The notes: generated by a model not told the origin, from the sequence alone. A DNA stretch of 35,378 nucleotides from Candidatus Levyibacteriota bacterium (GCA_016180725.1 JACPAR010000017.1:1-35378); one strand, 5' to 3'; positions 14,991 through 20,957 are shown, numbered from the stretch's first letter. Numbers and translations are program-made.

Positions 14991-15449
14991 ATGACGAAAG
15001 TTTCTAAAAGGATACTAAACAAAACACTCGAAAACTACATCTTTGAACTATTTATACAAACCATCGCCAATTTAAAAGACAAAAATGAAATTCAAAATTT
15101 TATAAAAGACCTCCTCTCTCCACCAGAGCAGATTATGCTGGTAAAACGCCTTGCAATTGCTATTCTTCTTCAAAAAGGCTACACCTACACCCAAATAGAT
15201 AATACGCTAAAAGTTTCCCGCACTACTATTATGAATGTTTCTTACTGGTTAAAACATGGCAATAGCGGATATAATAAAGCAGTTGAAAAAGTAATGCAGA
15301 ATGTACGTAAAGAAGAATTTTTTGATGCAATAGAAGAAATATTACTGCAACTTACACCACCGAAACGGCTTGATAGTTACGCTTACGAGCAAAAACAAAA
15401 AGCTGGCAAAGCACTTTTTAAACGAAAAGCAAAAAGGGCGCTTCTCTAA
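14991..15449 (+). CDS. TrpR/YerC-like helix-turn-helix regulator
   Basis: This 152-residue protein has a TrpR-superfamily core: DLLSPPEQIMLVKRLAIAILLQKGYTYTQIDNTLKVSRTTIMNV, where the final part is the HTH. Classical TrpR binds tryptophan; YerC-type relatives are uncharacterised, so the ligand is unknown. The C-terminal ~40 residues are Lys-rich and extra to the family core. AT-rich base use is host-like, in contrast to the GC-rich islands on both sides. Palindromic sites flank the gene. Confidence 0.8.
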   Translation: MTKVSKRILNKTLENYIFELFIQTIANLKDKNEIQNFIKDLLSPPEQIMLVKRLAIAILLQKGYTYTQIDNTLKVSRTTIMNVSYWLKHGNSGYNKAVEKVMQNVRKEEFFDAIEEILLQLTPPKRLDSYAYEQKQKAGKALFKRKAKRALL

Positions 15450-15476
15450 TATAAAAACCATTACAAAAATATAGCG

Positions 15477-15500
15477 GTACAATAGTTTAAACTATTGTAC
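15477..15500. promoter_or_regulatory. Perfect 24-bp palindrome, candidate TrpR-like operator
   Basis: The half-site GTACAATAGTTT is followed by its exact complement. The same half-site and centre occur over the regulator's own promoter at 14964. TACAAT within it could also be a -10 box for a transcript running toward island 2. That two copies flank one regulator gene is seen directly; binding is inferred. Confidence 0.7.
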
Positions 15501-15642
15501 TAATAACACTTACTTCTGTAAGGTTTTGATTATGTTAAATTTTATTCATTTCTTTATTCAAATAGCACTTCTTTAAAAAGGAAACAAAAAGGCAAGCTTG
15601 CTTTTCTTGCTTTTTTAACTCTATAATCCCCTTAGTAATTCT

Positions 15643-15674
15643 AATTACAGATTATTTGCATATCTGTAATTTTT
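15643..15674 (+). terminator. Terminator-like hairpin upstream of island 2
   Basis: The arms AATTACAGAT and ATCTGTAATT enclose a 9-base loop and are followed by TTTT. It has the form of a weak intrinsic terminator on the plus strand. It may end a short transcript that starts at the palindromic operator. Confidence 0.5.
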
Positions 15675-15724
15675 CACTTATTTTTCTTCGACCTCTAGAG
15701 TAGACCTTATATTGCTTGGGTTTA

Positions 15725-15763
15725 CCCTGAGCGAAGTTCTGCTCTGCAGAACGAGTCGAAGGG
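15725..15763. repeat. CCCTGAGCGAA...GTCGAAGGG palindromic repeat
   Basis: CCCTGAGCGAAGTTCTGC is followed by its near inverse GCAGAACGAGTCGAAGGG, a full hairpin. Pieces of the same family are at 13180-13260 and inside the REP at 24813-24946. Confidence 0.8.
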
Positions 15764-15803
15764 CTCTTTAATAATTTGGTCGGGATTTATTTTGATTATT
15801 TTG

Positions 15804-15878
15804 AATTTGGCCACATTCTTGCAGAGGAAGAATCTAATTTTTAATTCGTTTCCTACTCCGTAAGAACGTGGTCAAATT
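15804..15878 (+). promoter_or_regulatory. Leader hairpin in front of island 2
   Basis: The arms AATTTGGCCACATTCTT and AAGAACGTGGTCAAATT pair over 17 positions with one wobble and one mismatch. The second arm, CGTGGTCAAA followed by CTGC, is also found just ahead of island 1 ORF 1 (13486-13501). A hairpin directly before the first ribosome site in both islands suggests a shared leader device. Confidence 0.55.
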
Positions 15879-15897
15879 CTGCACAAAGGAGAAGACA

Positions 15898-16107
15898 GTG
15901 GAGCCCATCAGGGATGTTCTGAGGAAATACCTTCTTCCGGCTGCGTTGCTGGCAACGCTCACCCTTTGGCTATCGGTTTCCTTCATGGAAACCACGCCTT
16001 TGGTAAAAGTGAGCTCTGCTCTTGGCAACACGGCAATGGTACTGGTCACAGGCGCCCTGGCGTGGCTTGCCAGATACCCTGACGGAGGTGATGCATGGAA
16101 ACCATAG
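15898..16107 (+). CDS. GC-rich island 2, ORF 1: 69-residue two-span membrane protein
   Basis: The GTG at 15898 is preceded by AAAGGAGAAGACA, a strong ribosome site. The ORF-track start at 15868 lies inside the leader hairpin. The product begins VEPIRDVLRKYLLPAALLAT, has two spans (residues 11-31 and 40-60) and ends DGGDAWKP. Codons are GC-rich. It overlaps the next ORF by 13 bases. I recognise no family. Confidence 0.62.
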   Translation: MEPIRDVLRKYLLPAALLATLTLWLSVSFMETTPLVKVSSALGNTAMVLVTGALAWLARYPDGGDAWKP

Positions 16108-16235
16108 GGCAAATCCTCTACTATGTCGGGCTGGTCAGCGCCATCGGCGTTGTTGCCTCGGTAGCAAGGGAAACTAAACTACTGAGGAAACTGTTCACAC
16201 GACCTGCCAACCGGCTGCGTTCGCCGATAAGCTAA
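16095..16235 (+). CDS. GC-rich island 2, ORF 2: 46-residue membrane peptide
   Basis: This ORF is too short for the track. The ATG at 16095 lies inside the end of ORF 1, with GGAGGTGATGC just upstream as ribosome site. The product begins METIGQILYYVGLVSAIGVV, with one membrane span followed by a very basic tail (RKLFTRPANRLRS). The ribosome site within the upstream gene and the overlap support coding. The function is unknown. Confidence 0.58.
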   Translation: METIGQILYYVGLVSAIGVVASVARETKLLRKLFTRPANRLRSPIS

Positions 16236-16256
16236 TATGTCCTATCGATCGGCATG

Positions 16257-16306
16257 TGACCCTCGCCCCTAAAAAGGCAGCGGTCGTTCTATCCTTGGAG
16301 GGCACC
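16257..16306 (+). promoter_or_regulatory. Conserved hairpin linker before island 2 ORF 3
   Basis: TGACCCTCGCCCCTAAAAAG is followed by GCAGCGGTCGTTC and a GGAGG-type ribosome site. GACC and GCC pair with GGC and GGTC across a 3x3 internal loop. The same linker recurs at 16646 with compensating similarity, so it looks like a repeated translation-initiation module rather than chance. Confidence 0.6.
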
Positions 16307-16648
16307 ATGGAATACGCTATCGCTTTTGCGATAAGTATGGCGTTCCCGTACATCGCCGCCGTAAGACGGTTTGGGCTGTTGGGATTTATCGCTGCAACGC
16401 TGGCAAGCGCGGCGATATGGTGGTTTGTAAAACCGCCACTGCTCACGGTAGTCGCGTTTCTGGTCGCCGTAGTAATAGGCGGCACGGTACCAATCCCCAA
16501 GGGCAAACTGGCAGCGATGATCATACCCTTCGCGTGGGGGGTGGCGATCATCCAGCTATCACCACTGATTAGTATGGCGCTGTTCGGGGTCGCTTGCCTA
16601 ACGGCACAGGCAGACTTCGATGATAAGCCGTCGTCGAACGTGGGTTGA
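16307..16648 (+). CDS. GC-rich island 2, ORF 3: unknown four-span membrane protein
   Basis: The protein has 113 residues from the ATG at 16307, preceded by TTGGAGGGCACC. The track's start at 16256 reads through the linker and is rejected, because the linker recurs ahead of an unrelated ORF. Spans lie near residues 2-19, 23-42, 46-65 and 71-103. The tail ADFDDKPSSNVG is polar. The family is unknown; codon use is GC-rich. Confidence 0.65.
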   Translation: MEYAIAFAISMAFPYIAAVRRFGLLGFIAATLASAAIWWFVKPPLLTVVAFLVAVVIGGTVPIPKGKLAAMIIPFAWGVAIIQLSPLISMALFGVACLTAQADFDDKPSSNVG

Positions 16649-16689
16649 CCCTAGCCCACAAGGCAGCGGTCGTTCGGAAGGAGAACGTG
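16646..16689 (+). promoter_or_regulatory. Conserved hairpin linker before island 2 ORF 4
   Basis: TGACCCTAGCCCACAAGGCA followed by GCGGTCGTTCGGAAGGAG matches the linker at 16257. The stem GACC...GCC / GGC...GGTC and the 3x3 internal loop are kept while the loop between them changes in length. The stop of ORF 3 is part of the linker (TGACC). Confidence 0.6.
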
Positions 16690-17013
16690 ATGGACACCAC
16701 TATAATCAACGCGGCCATCGCTGCAAGCGCAGTTATCGTCGGCGCCTGCGGCGGCCTGCTCATCATGTCGATCTTCGGACCTCGGATAATCCAAGAAACT
16801 GTCTTCCGCGGTGCACTCTGGGGTATCCTGATAAGCGGGATGGGCTCCCTAGTCATGTTTCTCGTCTTCAGGGTATCCTTCGGCCATGAGGTAGCAGGAT
16901 TCTTGGCTTTCGTGCTGGCAACAACATGTCTGGCCATGTTGATATCAATGATAATCGCCTGGCGGCGTGCTCACCAGCCCAATCCCGGCCAAGAAATTGG
17001 CCATTCAGGCTAA
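16690..17013 (+). CDS. GC-rich island 2, ORF 4: unknown three-span membrane protein
   Basis: The protein has 107 residues from the ATG at 16690 (a GTG immediately before it is an alternative), behind the ribosome site GGAAGGAG. It starts MDTTIINAAIAASAVIVGAC. Spans lie near residues 4-30, 36-59 and 68-91, then comes a basic/polar tail (AWRRAHQPNPGQEIGHSG). It resembles ORF 3 in architecture but not clearly in sequence. The function is unknown. Confidence 0.65.
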   Translation: MDTTIINAAIAASAVIVGACGGLLIMSIFGPRIIQETVFRGALWGILISGMGSLVMFLVFRVSFGHEVAGFLAFVLATTCLAMLISMIIAWRRAHQPNPGQEIGHSG

Positions 17014-17017
17014 CCCC

Positions 17018-17089
17018 TGGGATGGCCGCGGTGTGGTGGTGCTCGACAATCGTCGATCTGCTCAACTCCGAGCACCACCACCCGTCCCA
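17018..17089 (+). terminator. Terminal hairpin of GC-rich island 2
   Basis: The perfect 12-base arms TGGTGGTGCTCG and CGAGCACCACCA are extended outward by TGGGA/TCCCA. The 5' part CGGTGTGGTGGTGC is closely similar to the island 1 terminal hairpin (CGGTGTGGTGGCGC). AT-rich host sequence resumes immediately after. Confidence 0.7.
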
Positions 17090-17180
17090 TCTTAATAATT
17101 AAATACTTAAGCAATATTACTACCTGCACCACATGTCTTACATTTAACCTGCTATAACAATCTAATCTTAAAAACAAAAT

Positions 17181-17209
17181 TTGTTTTTTTTCGTAAACTC
17201 ATCTATAAT
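17181..17209 (+). promoter_or_regulatory. Promoter of the sigma-factor gene (leaderless)
   Basis: TTGTTT (17181-17186), a 17-base spacer and TATAAT (17204-17209) stand only 7 bases before the ATG at 17217. Transcription would begin at or one base before the start codon. Confidence 0.7.
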
Positions 17210-17216
17210 CCGTAGC

Positions 17217-18386
17217 ATGACAGTAGAAGCAAGATTATTACCACAAGAAGCCGCAATTAGCACAAACGGGCGGGTAATAAGACCCAAGCCCAATGGTCCT
17301 ACAGACCCTACTGAAATTTATTATGAAGAGATAGGCCAAATAGAACTATTGTCTAAAGCAGAAGAAGTGTATTTAGCAGAAAAAATGCAAATGGGAAGAG
17401 CTGCTTTGGAAATTGTAAATCGTGCCTCTCCAATAAATATTAAACCACCTTTTATTGCATGCCGTCTAACTCGGCCTACTTCACAAAAGTTTTTACAGGA
17501 AACTGGTCTGTCTTTCTGTTTAGCGCCTGTTATTAGAGCAAATTCTAAAACAAAAGAAGAAATTGTATGGGGCTACCAAGTTATATCTCTCATTCCTCAA
17601 TACAAAAGAGACGATCCGGCATTACATGAGATTATAAAACGTGGCAAAGAGGCAGAACAAAAGTTTATCGAAGCTAATCTTCGTCTTGTAGTTCATGTAG
17701 CTAAAAAAAATTACATAGGACGTGGCCTAGACCTGCCTGATTTAACTCAGGAGGGAAATCAAGGACTGATGAAGGCAGTTGGAAACTTTGAGTGGTGGAG
17801 AGGAGTTAAATTTTCTTCTCATGCAACGTGGTGGATTAAACAAGCTATTGGAAGAGCAATCGATAACCAATCAAGGATTGTTAGGCTTCCTGTACACGTA
17901 ATTGCATCTATGAAGGATGTTTTAAGAGCAGTCGAAGAACTTACCCAAGAATTAGAACGTGATCCAACAAATGAAGAACTAGCTGCTAAGCTTGATATTT
18001 CACTTAAAAAAGCCGAAGACATCAGAAGACAACTAAGAAACGAGAGAGTTCTTAGTCTTAACGCGCCTGTTGAAGACGAGGAGGGTGCAACAAATACAAC
18101 ATTGGCAGATTTACTCAAAGATTCAAACGCAGAAGATCCGGCTGGAGCTGCAATTAAACAACTCTTGCATAAAGCCGTTGGGGATGTACTAGACAGCCTT
18201 ACTCCTCGTGAAAGAATGATTCTTGAGCTTCGATTCGGATTGAATGACGGAAGACAAAGAACACTTGAGGAAGTTGGATGTGAATTTGGATTAACTCGGG
18301 AAAGAGTTAGGCAAATCGAGGCAAAAGCGCTAACAAAACTTCGACAGCCGGTACGAGCCAGAGAACTTGCGTCCTACCTTGAATAA
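17217..18386 (+). CDS. Sigma-70 family RNA polymerase sigma factor, divergent
   Basis: The protein has 389 residues from the ATG at 17217; the track start at 17181 lies in the promoter. Region 1.2 (DPTEIYYEEIGQIELLSKAEE), region 2 (DLTQEGNQGLMKAVGNFEWWRGVKFS), region 3 and region 4 (TLEEVGCEFGLTRERVRQIEAKAL) are all present. Region 1.1 is absent. About 75 unconserved residues (62-137) separate 1.2 and 2.1. In the -10-recognition helix the canonical TYATWWIRQAIT reads SHATWWIKQAIG, changing positions equivalent to E. coli T429, Y430 and T440. It may be a group-2 or alternative factor rather than the housekeeping RpoD. Confidence 0.9.
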   Translation: MTVEARLLPQEAAISTNGRVIRPKPNGPTDPTEIYYEEIGQIELLSKAEEVYLAEKMQMGRAALEIVNRASPINIKPPFIACRLTRPTSQKFLQETGLSFCLAPVIRANSKTKEEIVWGYQVISLIPQYKRDDPALHEIIKRGKEAEQKFIEANLRLVVHVAKKNYIGRGLDLPDLTQEGNQGLMKAVGNFEWWRGVKFSSHATWWIKQAIGRAIDNQSRIVRLPVHVIASMKDVLRAVEELTQELERDPTNEELAAKLDISLKKAEDIRRQLRNERVLSLNAPVEDEEGATNTTLADLLKDSNAEDPAGAAIKQLLHKAVGDVLDSLTPRERMILELRFGLNDGRQRTLEEVGCEFGLTRERVRQIEAKALTKLRQPVRARELASYLE

Positions 18387-18460
18387 CCTATAGCATAAAC
18401 AATGTAGAACTTATCCACATTTTTCTGTTGACAAGATATAAGACCTATATTATTTACTCC

Positions 18461-18489
18461 TTGACATCAATTAATTAATGCTCTACAGT
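18461..18489 (+). promoter_or_regulatory. Promoter of the 268-residue unknown gene (leaderless)
   Basis: TTGACA (18461-18466), a 17-base spacer and TACAGT (18484-18489) lie 6 bases before the ATG at 18496. The ATG at 18478 used by the ORF track lies in the spacer of this promoter, which argues against it. A second TTGACA at 18428 may be an additional -35. Confidence 0.75.
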
Positions 18490-18495
18490 AAGGCT

Positions 18496-19302
18496 ATGTT
18501 AGAGAGACCTTTATTGCCGGGATCTCCTATAACGCCTACGCCAAAGTCGGAGGAATTTTTGCCGGCGCAGCAACACCATATTCCCCAGTTTGGAGTAATC
18601 ACAAATCCTGCTACGGATGCAGAAACCTTGTCCCATTGGCTTACCGATAGTATTCCCTGGAGTACTTGGAACCAGTTTTCCGAAGAAGTAAAAAATAATC
18701 CTAATGTTTACACAGTTGGAGAACTGGCTCACGACCTTGCCCAAATTTGCAGCGCAAGAGCTATTGGTAAAAATGCTCAGGCTGCTGATTTTGAAAGAGC
18801 CAGAGAAATTAGTCAATACACCGCAATGATTGGCTTACTTATGCAATCACAGCAATCTAAAGCCGGAGCGCCGCTTGAGCTTTCTGCCGGCGACACGCAA
18901 AATCTTGCAGATTTTTTTACGGCTGCAGAAGCAAGAATTCCCGATCTAAGAAATGTTTTAAAAACCGGCAGCTATGCGATTGCATACAATATAAATACCG
19001 AACTTGCTCTTTTTCTTGACGGCGACGAGGCCGGATTAACAAAAGGCCATCGAAAAGATTTGGAAGGTGCTCCGGGCGGCCAGGAAGTTTTAGATGCAAT
19101 AGATAAATTACAGGAAACAATCAAAAAAGAAACTGCAGCAGCTCCTAAAACGCCGAACAACAAACAAGATGGTGATTTTCAAACGGCATTAACACAAGCA
19201 ACTGCAATTATACAAGAGCACGCTAACCGCCCAAATGAAAAAAGATTAACAGCCGATTCTGCGGATGTATTCGTTAGAAGCTTACCTCTAAATCCTTCAT
19301 AA
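18496..19302 (+). CDS. Unknown helical protein
   Basis: The protein has 268 residues from the ATG at 18496 (MLERPLLPGSP). The N-terminal ~45 residues are Pro-rich and probably flexible. The rest is predicted mostly helical and soluble (for example DFERAREISQYTAMIGLLMQ) with no membrane span. The tail is rich in Ala/Thr/Asn. I recognise no family. It has its own canonical promoter and lies between the sigma-factor gene and the rplJ leader. Codon use is host-like. Confidence 0.75.
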   Translation: MLERPLLPGSPITPTPKSEEFLPAQQHHIPQFGVITNPATDAETLSHWLTDSIPWSTWNQFSEEVKNNPNVYTVGELAHDLAQICSARAIGKNAQAADFERAREISQYTAMIGLLMQSQQSKAGAPLELSAGDTQNLADFFTAAEARIPDLRNVLKTGSYAIAYNINTELALFLDGDEAGLTKGHRKDLEGAPGGQEVLDAIDKLQETIKKETAAAPKTPNNKQDGDFQTALTQATAIIQEHANRPNEKRLTADSADVFVRSLPLNPS

Positions 19303-19325
19303 CAAAAAGATTCACAAAATAACCC

Positions 19326-19355
19326 TTGACTTAGGATTCATTACTTTGATAAAAT
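19326..19355 (+). promoter_or_regulatory. Promoter of rplJ-rplL
   Basis: TTGACT (19326-19331), an 18-base spacer and TAAAAT (19350-19355). The start of transcription near 19362 leads straight into the L10-type leader. Confidence 0.85.
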
Positions 19356-19359
19356 ACTT

Positions 19360-19439
19360 TTTGTCAAAGACAGTAAGCGTTACAATAAGTCTTACCGAGA
19401 TAAATCATGTCACAAATTTTGTGGCGTTTGCACTCTCGG
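19360..19439 (+). promoter_or_regulatory. L10-type ribosomal-protein leader
   Basis: The segment GACAGTAAGCGTT...AATAAGTCTTACCGAG resembles the conserved core of L10(L12)4-binding leaders. CCGAGA (19395-19400) can pair with TCTCGG (19434-19439). That pairing would break the terminator stem CACTCTC/GAGAGTG that follows. When L10 binds its kink-turn region, the terminator would be favoured. Assignment rests on position, core sequence and the two mutually exclusive pairings. Confidence 0.75.
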
Positions 19440-19455
19440 AAGAGAGTGTTTTTTT
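19431..19455 (+). terminator. Attenuator terminator upstream of rplJ
   Basis: The stem CACTCTC-GGAA-GAGAGTG is followed by seven T. It lies 38 bases before the rplJ start, so it must be an attenuator and not the end of the previous gene's transcript, since the rplJ promoter lies upstream of it. Confidence 0.88.
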
Positions 19456-19492
19456 ATGTTCCTTAGCTTTAGCGTAGAAGGGTAATACATTT

Positions 19493-20062
19493 ATGAACAA
19501 AGTAATAAAGAGTCTAGAAAAAAAGAAAACAGTTGTCGCAGAAATTAGCGGCAAAGTAAACCGTGCCAAGGCAATGGTTTTTACCAACTACCAGGGCATG
19601 ACTCACAAGCAAATCGAAGGTTTAAAAAAAGCACTTCGCGGCGTTGATGCCGAACTGACCGTTACCAAAAACACACTTCTTAAAAGAGCAATTGAAGGAA
19701 AAATAGAAGACAAGGAGTTTTTAAATTCTGCTCTGCAGAATCCAACAGCAACCATTTTTGCTTATTCAAATCCTATTTCGCCAATAAAAGAGCTTGCCAA
19801 AATAATTAAAGCTCTTAAGCTTCCTGCCTCGCCTGCCGGCGGGCAAGGCGGGCCATCAATTAAATTTGGAATTATCGAAGGACGCGTGGTTGGAGAATCC
19901 GATGTTACGCGCCTGGCAACTCTTCCCTCCCGCGATGTATTAATTGCCCAGGTTGTCGGCGGACTCAAATCGCCAATTTATGGATTACATCGGGCGTTAT
20001 CGTGGAATCTACAGAAACTAGTAATAACACTAAACGCTATTCAGAAAACAAAAGCAAGTTAA
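19493..20062 (+). CDS. rplJ: 50S ribosomal protein L10
   Basis: This 189-residue protein shows the L10 features: ISGKVNRAKAMVFTNYQGMTHKQIEGLKKALR, VTKNTLLKRAIEG, and the C-terminal helix LQKLVITLNAIQ that binds L7/L12 dimers. L10 anchors the stalk to 23S rRNA and L11, and it represses its own mRNA through the leader. A loop PASPAGGQGGPS (residues about 111-122) is encoded by the palindromic repeat at 19823-19852 and looks like an in-frame insertion. Confidence 0.95.
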   Translation: MNKVIKSLEKKKTVVAEISGKVNRAKAMVFTNYQGMTHKQIEGLKKALRGVDAELTVTKNTLLKRAIEGKIEDKEFLNSALQNPTATIFAYSNPISPIKELAKIIKALKLPASPAGGQGGPSIKFGIIEGRVVGESDVTRLATLPSRDVLIAQVVGGLKSPIYGLHRALSWNLQKLVITLNAIQKTKAS

Positions 20063-20200
20063 AAGTTCAAAATTAAAAATTATCCTTCGGTAAAACTCAG
20101 GATAATACTGAGCGAAGTCGAAGTATTAAAAGTGAAGGTACTTTATTATATATAATAATGATTCCTTGACTTTGCACTTTGAACTTTGAATTTTTAACTT
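20058..20200. repeat. ~135-bp palindromic element, copy C (rplJ-rplL gap)
   Basis: The same core as copies A and B, with inverted ends AAAGTTCAAAATTAAAAATT and complement-related AACTTTGAATTTTTAACTT. The repeat begins within the rplJ stop codon and ends 24 bases before the rplL ATG. The tandem word ACTTTGAACTTTGAA at its right end also occurs inside the M16 peptidase gene at about 32415-32446. Confidence 0.9.
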
Positions 20201-20224
20201 AACCGACCGAAGGGAGGTGTAATT

Positions 20225-20617
20225 ATGGCAAAATTAAGTAAAGATGATTTAATAAAGGCAGTCGAAGAAATGTCTGTTTTGGAACTTGCTGATTTGGTAA
20301 AAGCTTTGGAAGAAAAATTCGGCGTTTCGGCAGCTATGATGGCTGCTCCCGCAGCAGCAAATGGAAGTGCAGCCGCGTCAGACGCGGAACCAAAAGAAGA
20401 ACAAACAGTTTTTAACGTTGTTATTGCAAGTTCTGGTGCAAATAAAATTGCGGTAATTAAAGCTTTGCGTGAATTAGTTCCAACGCTGGGACTTAAAGAA
20501 GCAAAAGATTTAGTTGACGCAGCGCCAAAAGAAGTAATAACAGCTGTTAACAAAAAAACAGCGGAGGAAGCTAAGACTAAACTATCAACCGCTGGGGCTA
20601 CAGTGGAACTTAAATAA
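20225..20617 (+). CDS. rplL: 50S ribosomal protein L7/L12
   Basis: This 130-residue protein has the dimerisation N-terminus ([30 protein letters not shown]), an Ala-rich hinge and the factor-binding C-terminal domain ([31 protein letters not shown]). AGGGAGGTGTAATT before the ATG is one of the strongest ribosome sites in the window. That suits the high expression and multi-copy stoichiometry of L7/L12. A block [12 protein letters not shown] stands where FDVVL... is usual. Confidence 0.97.
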   Translation: MAKLSKDDLIKAVEEMSVLELADLVKALEEKFGVSAAMMAAPAAANGSAAASDAEPKEEQTVFNVVIASSGANKIAVIKALRELVPTLGLKEAKDLVDAAPKEVITAVNKKTAEEAKTKLSTAGATVELK

Positions 20618-20654
20618 CATACATAATACAAAATACTTAATACTCTTTTGGGGC

Positions 20655-20740
20655 TTGACAAATACTGTACCAGTTTGTTACGCTAAGAGAGATTTAAATG
20701 TTATAACTATTATAAAGATTATAATCGTTATAGTTCCTAG
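20655..20740 (+). promoter_or_regulatory. Promoter and palindromic leader of the HTH gene
   Basis: TTGACA (20655-20660) with TACGCT (20679-20684) at 18-base spacing. The leader then carries inverted TTATAA words (TTATAACTATTATAAAG and ATTATAATCGTTATAG, about 20700-20736) of the same type as the palindrome inside the WecG-like gene. They may be an operator or a word-palindrome insertion. Confidence 0.5.
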
Positions 20741-20743
20741 GCT

Positions 20744-20953
20744 ATGAACAATCAAAACATATCAATTAGTAACCTTCCGGATCTTTTAACTGTCCGCGAA
20801 GTTGCCCAAGTATTAAGAGTTTCTCCGTTAACAATCAAACGCTGGGGTAAAAGAGGAAAACTCCCCGCCATTAGAATTAACTCCCGAGGAGACCGCCGCT
20901 ACAAAAAAGAGGCAGTTTTGTGGCTCTTGGGAATACAACAGAAAGTCGAATAA
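20744..20953 (+). CDS. Excisionase/MerR-type helix-turn-helix protein
   Basis: This 69-residue protein matches the excisionase-type HTH pattern: LLTVREVAQVLRVSPLTIKRWGKRGKLPAIRINSRGDRRYKKEAVLWLL, a recognition helix followed by a wing with RGDRRY. Such proteins are DNA-bending factors of mobile elements or small regulators. It is followed 4 bases later by the next ORF, so the two probably form an operon. Confidence 0.85.
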   Translation: MNNQNISISNLPDLLTVREVAQVLRVSPLTIKRWGKRGKLPAIRINSRGDRRYKKEAVLWLLGIQQKVE

Positions 20954-20957
20954 GCTT

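Larger units (their letters stand above)
15501..15803 (+). other. Gene-free stretch between regulator and island 2; possible small RNA
   Basis: I see no ORF. The stretch begins at the palindromic operator, continues through an unstructured AT-rich part and a GGCAAGCTTGC word, and then holds a terminator-like hairpin at 15643-15674. A CCCTGAGCGAA...GTCGAAGGG repeat follows at 15725-15763. A transcript from the palindrome to the hairpin would be about 180 bases. Confidence 0.4.

Noticed and set aside
16256-16306. MTLAPKKAAVV extension of island 2 ORF 3 (and the like at 16645)
   Set aside because: The similarity comes from the duplicated non-coding linker; each has a strong ribosome site at the downstream ATG.
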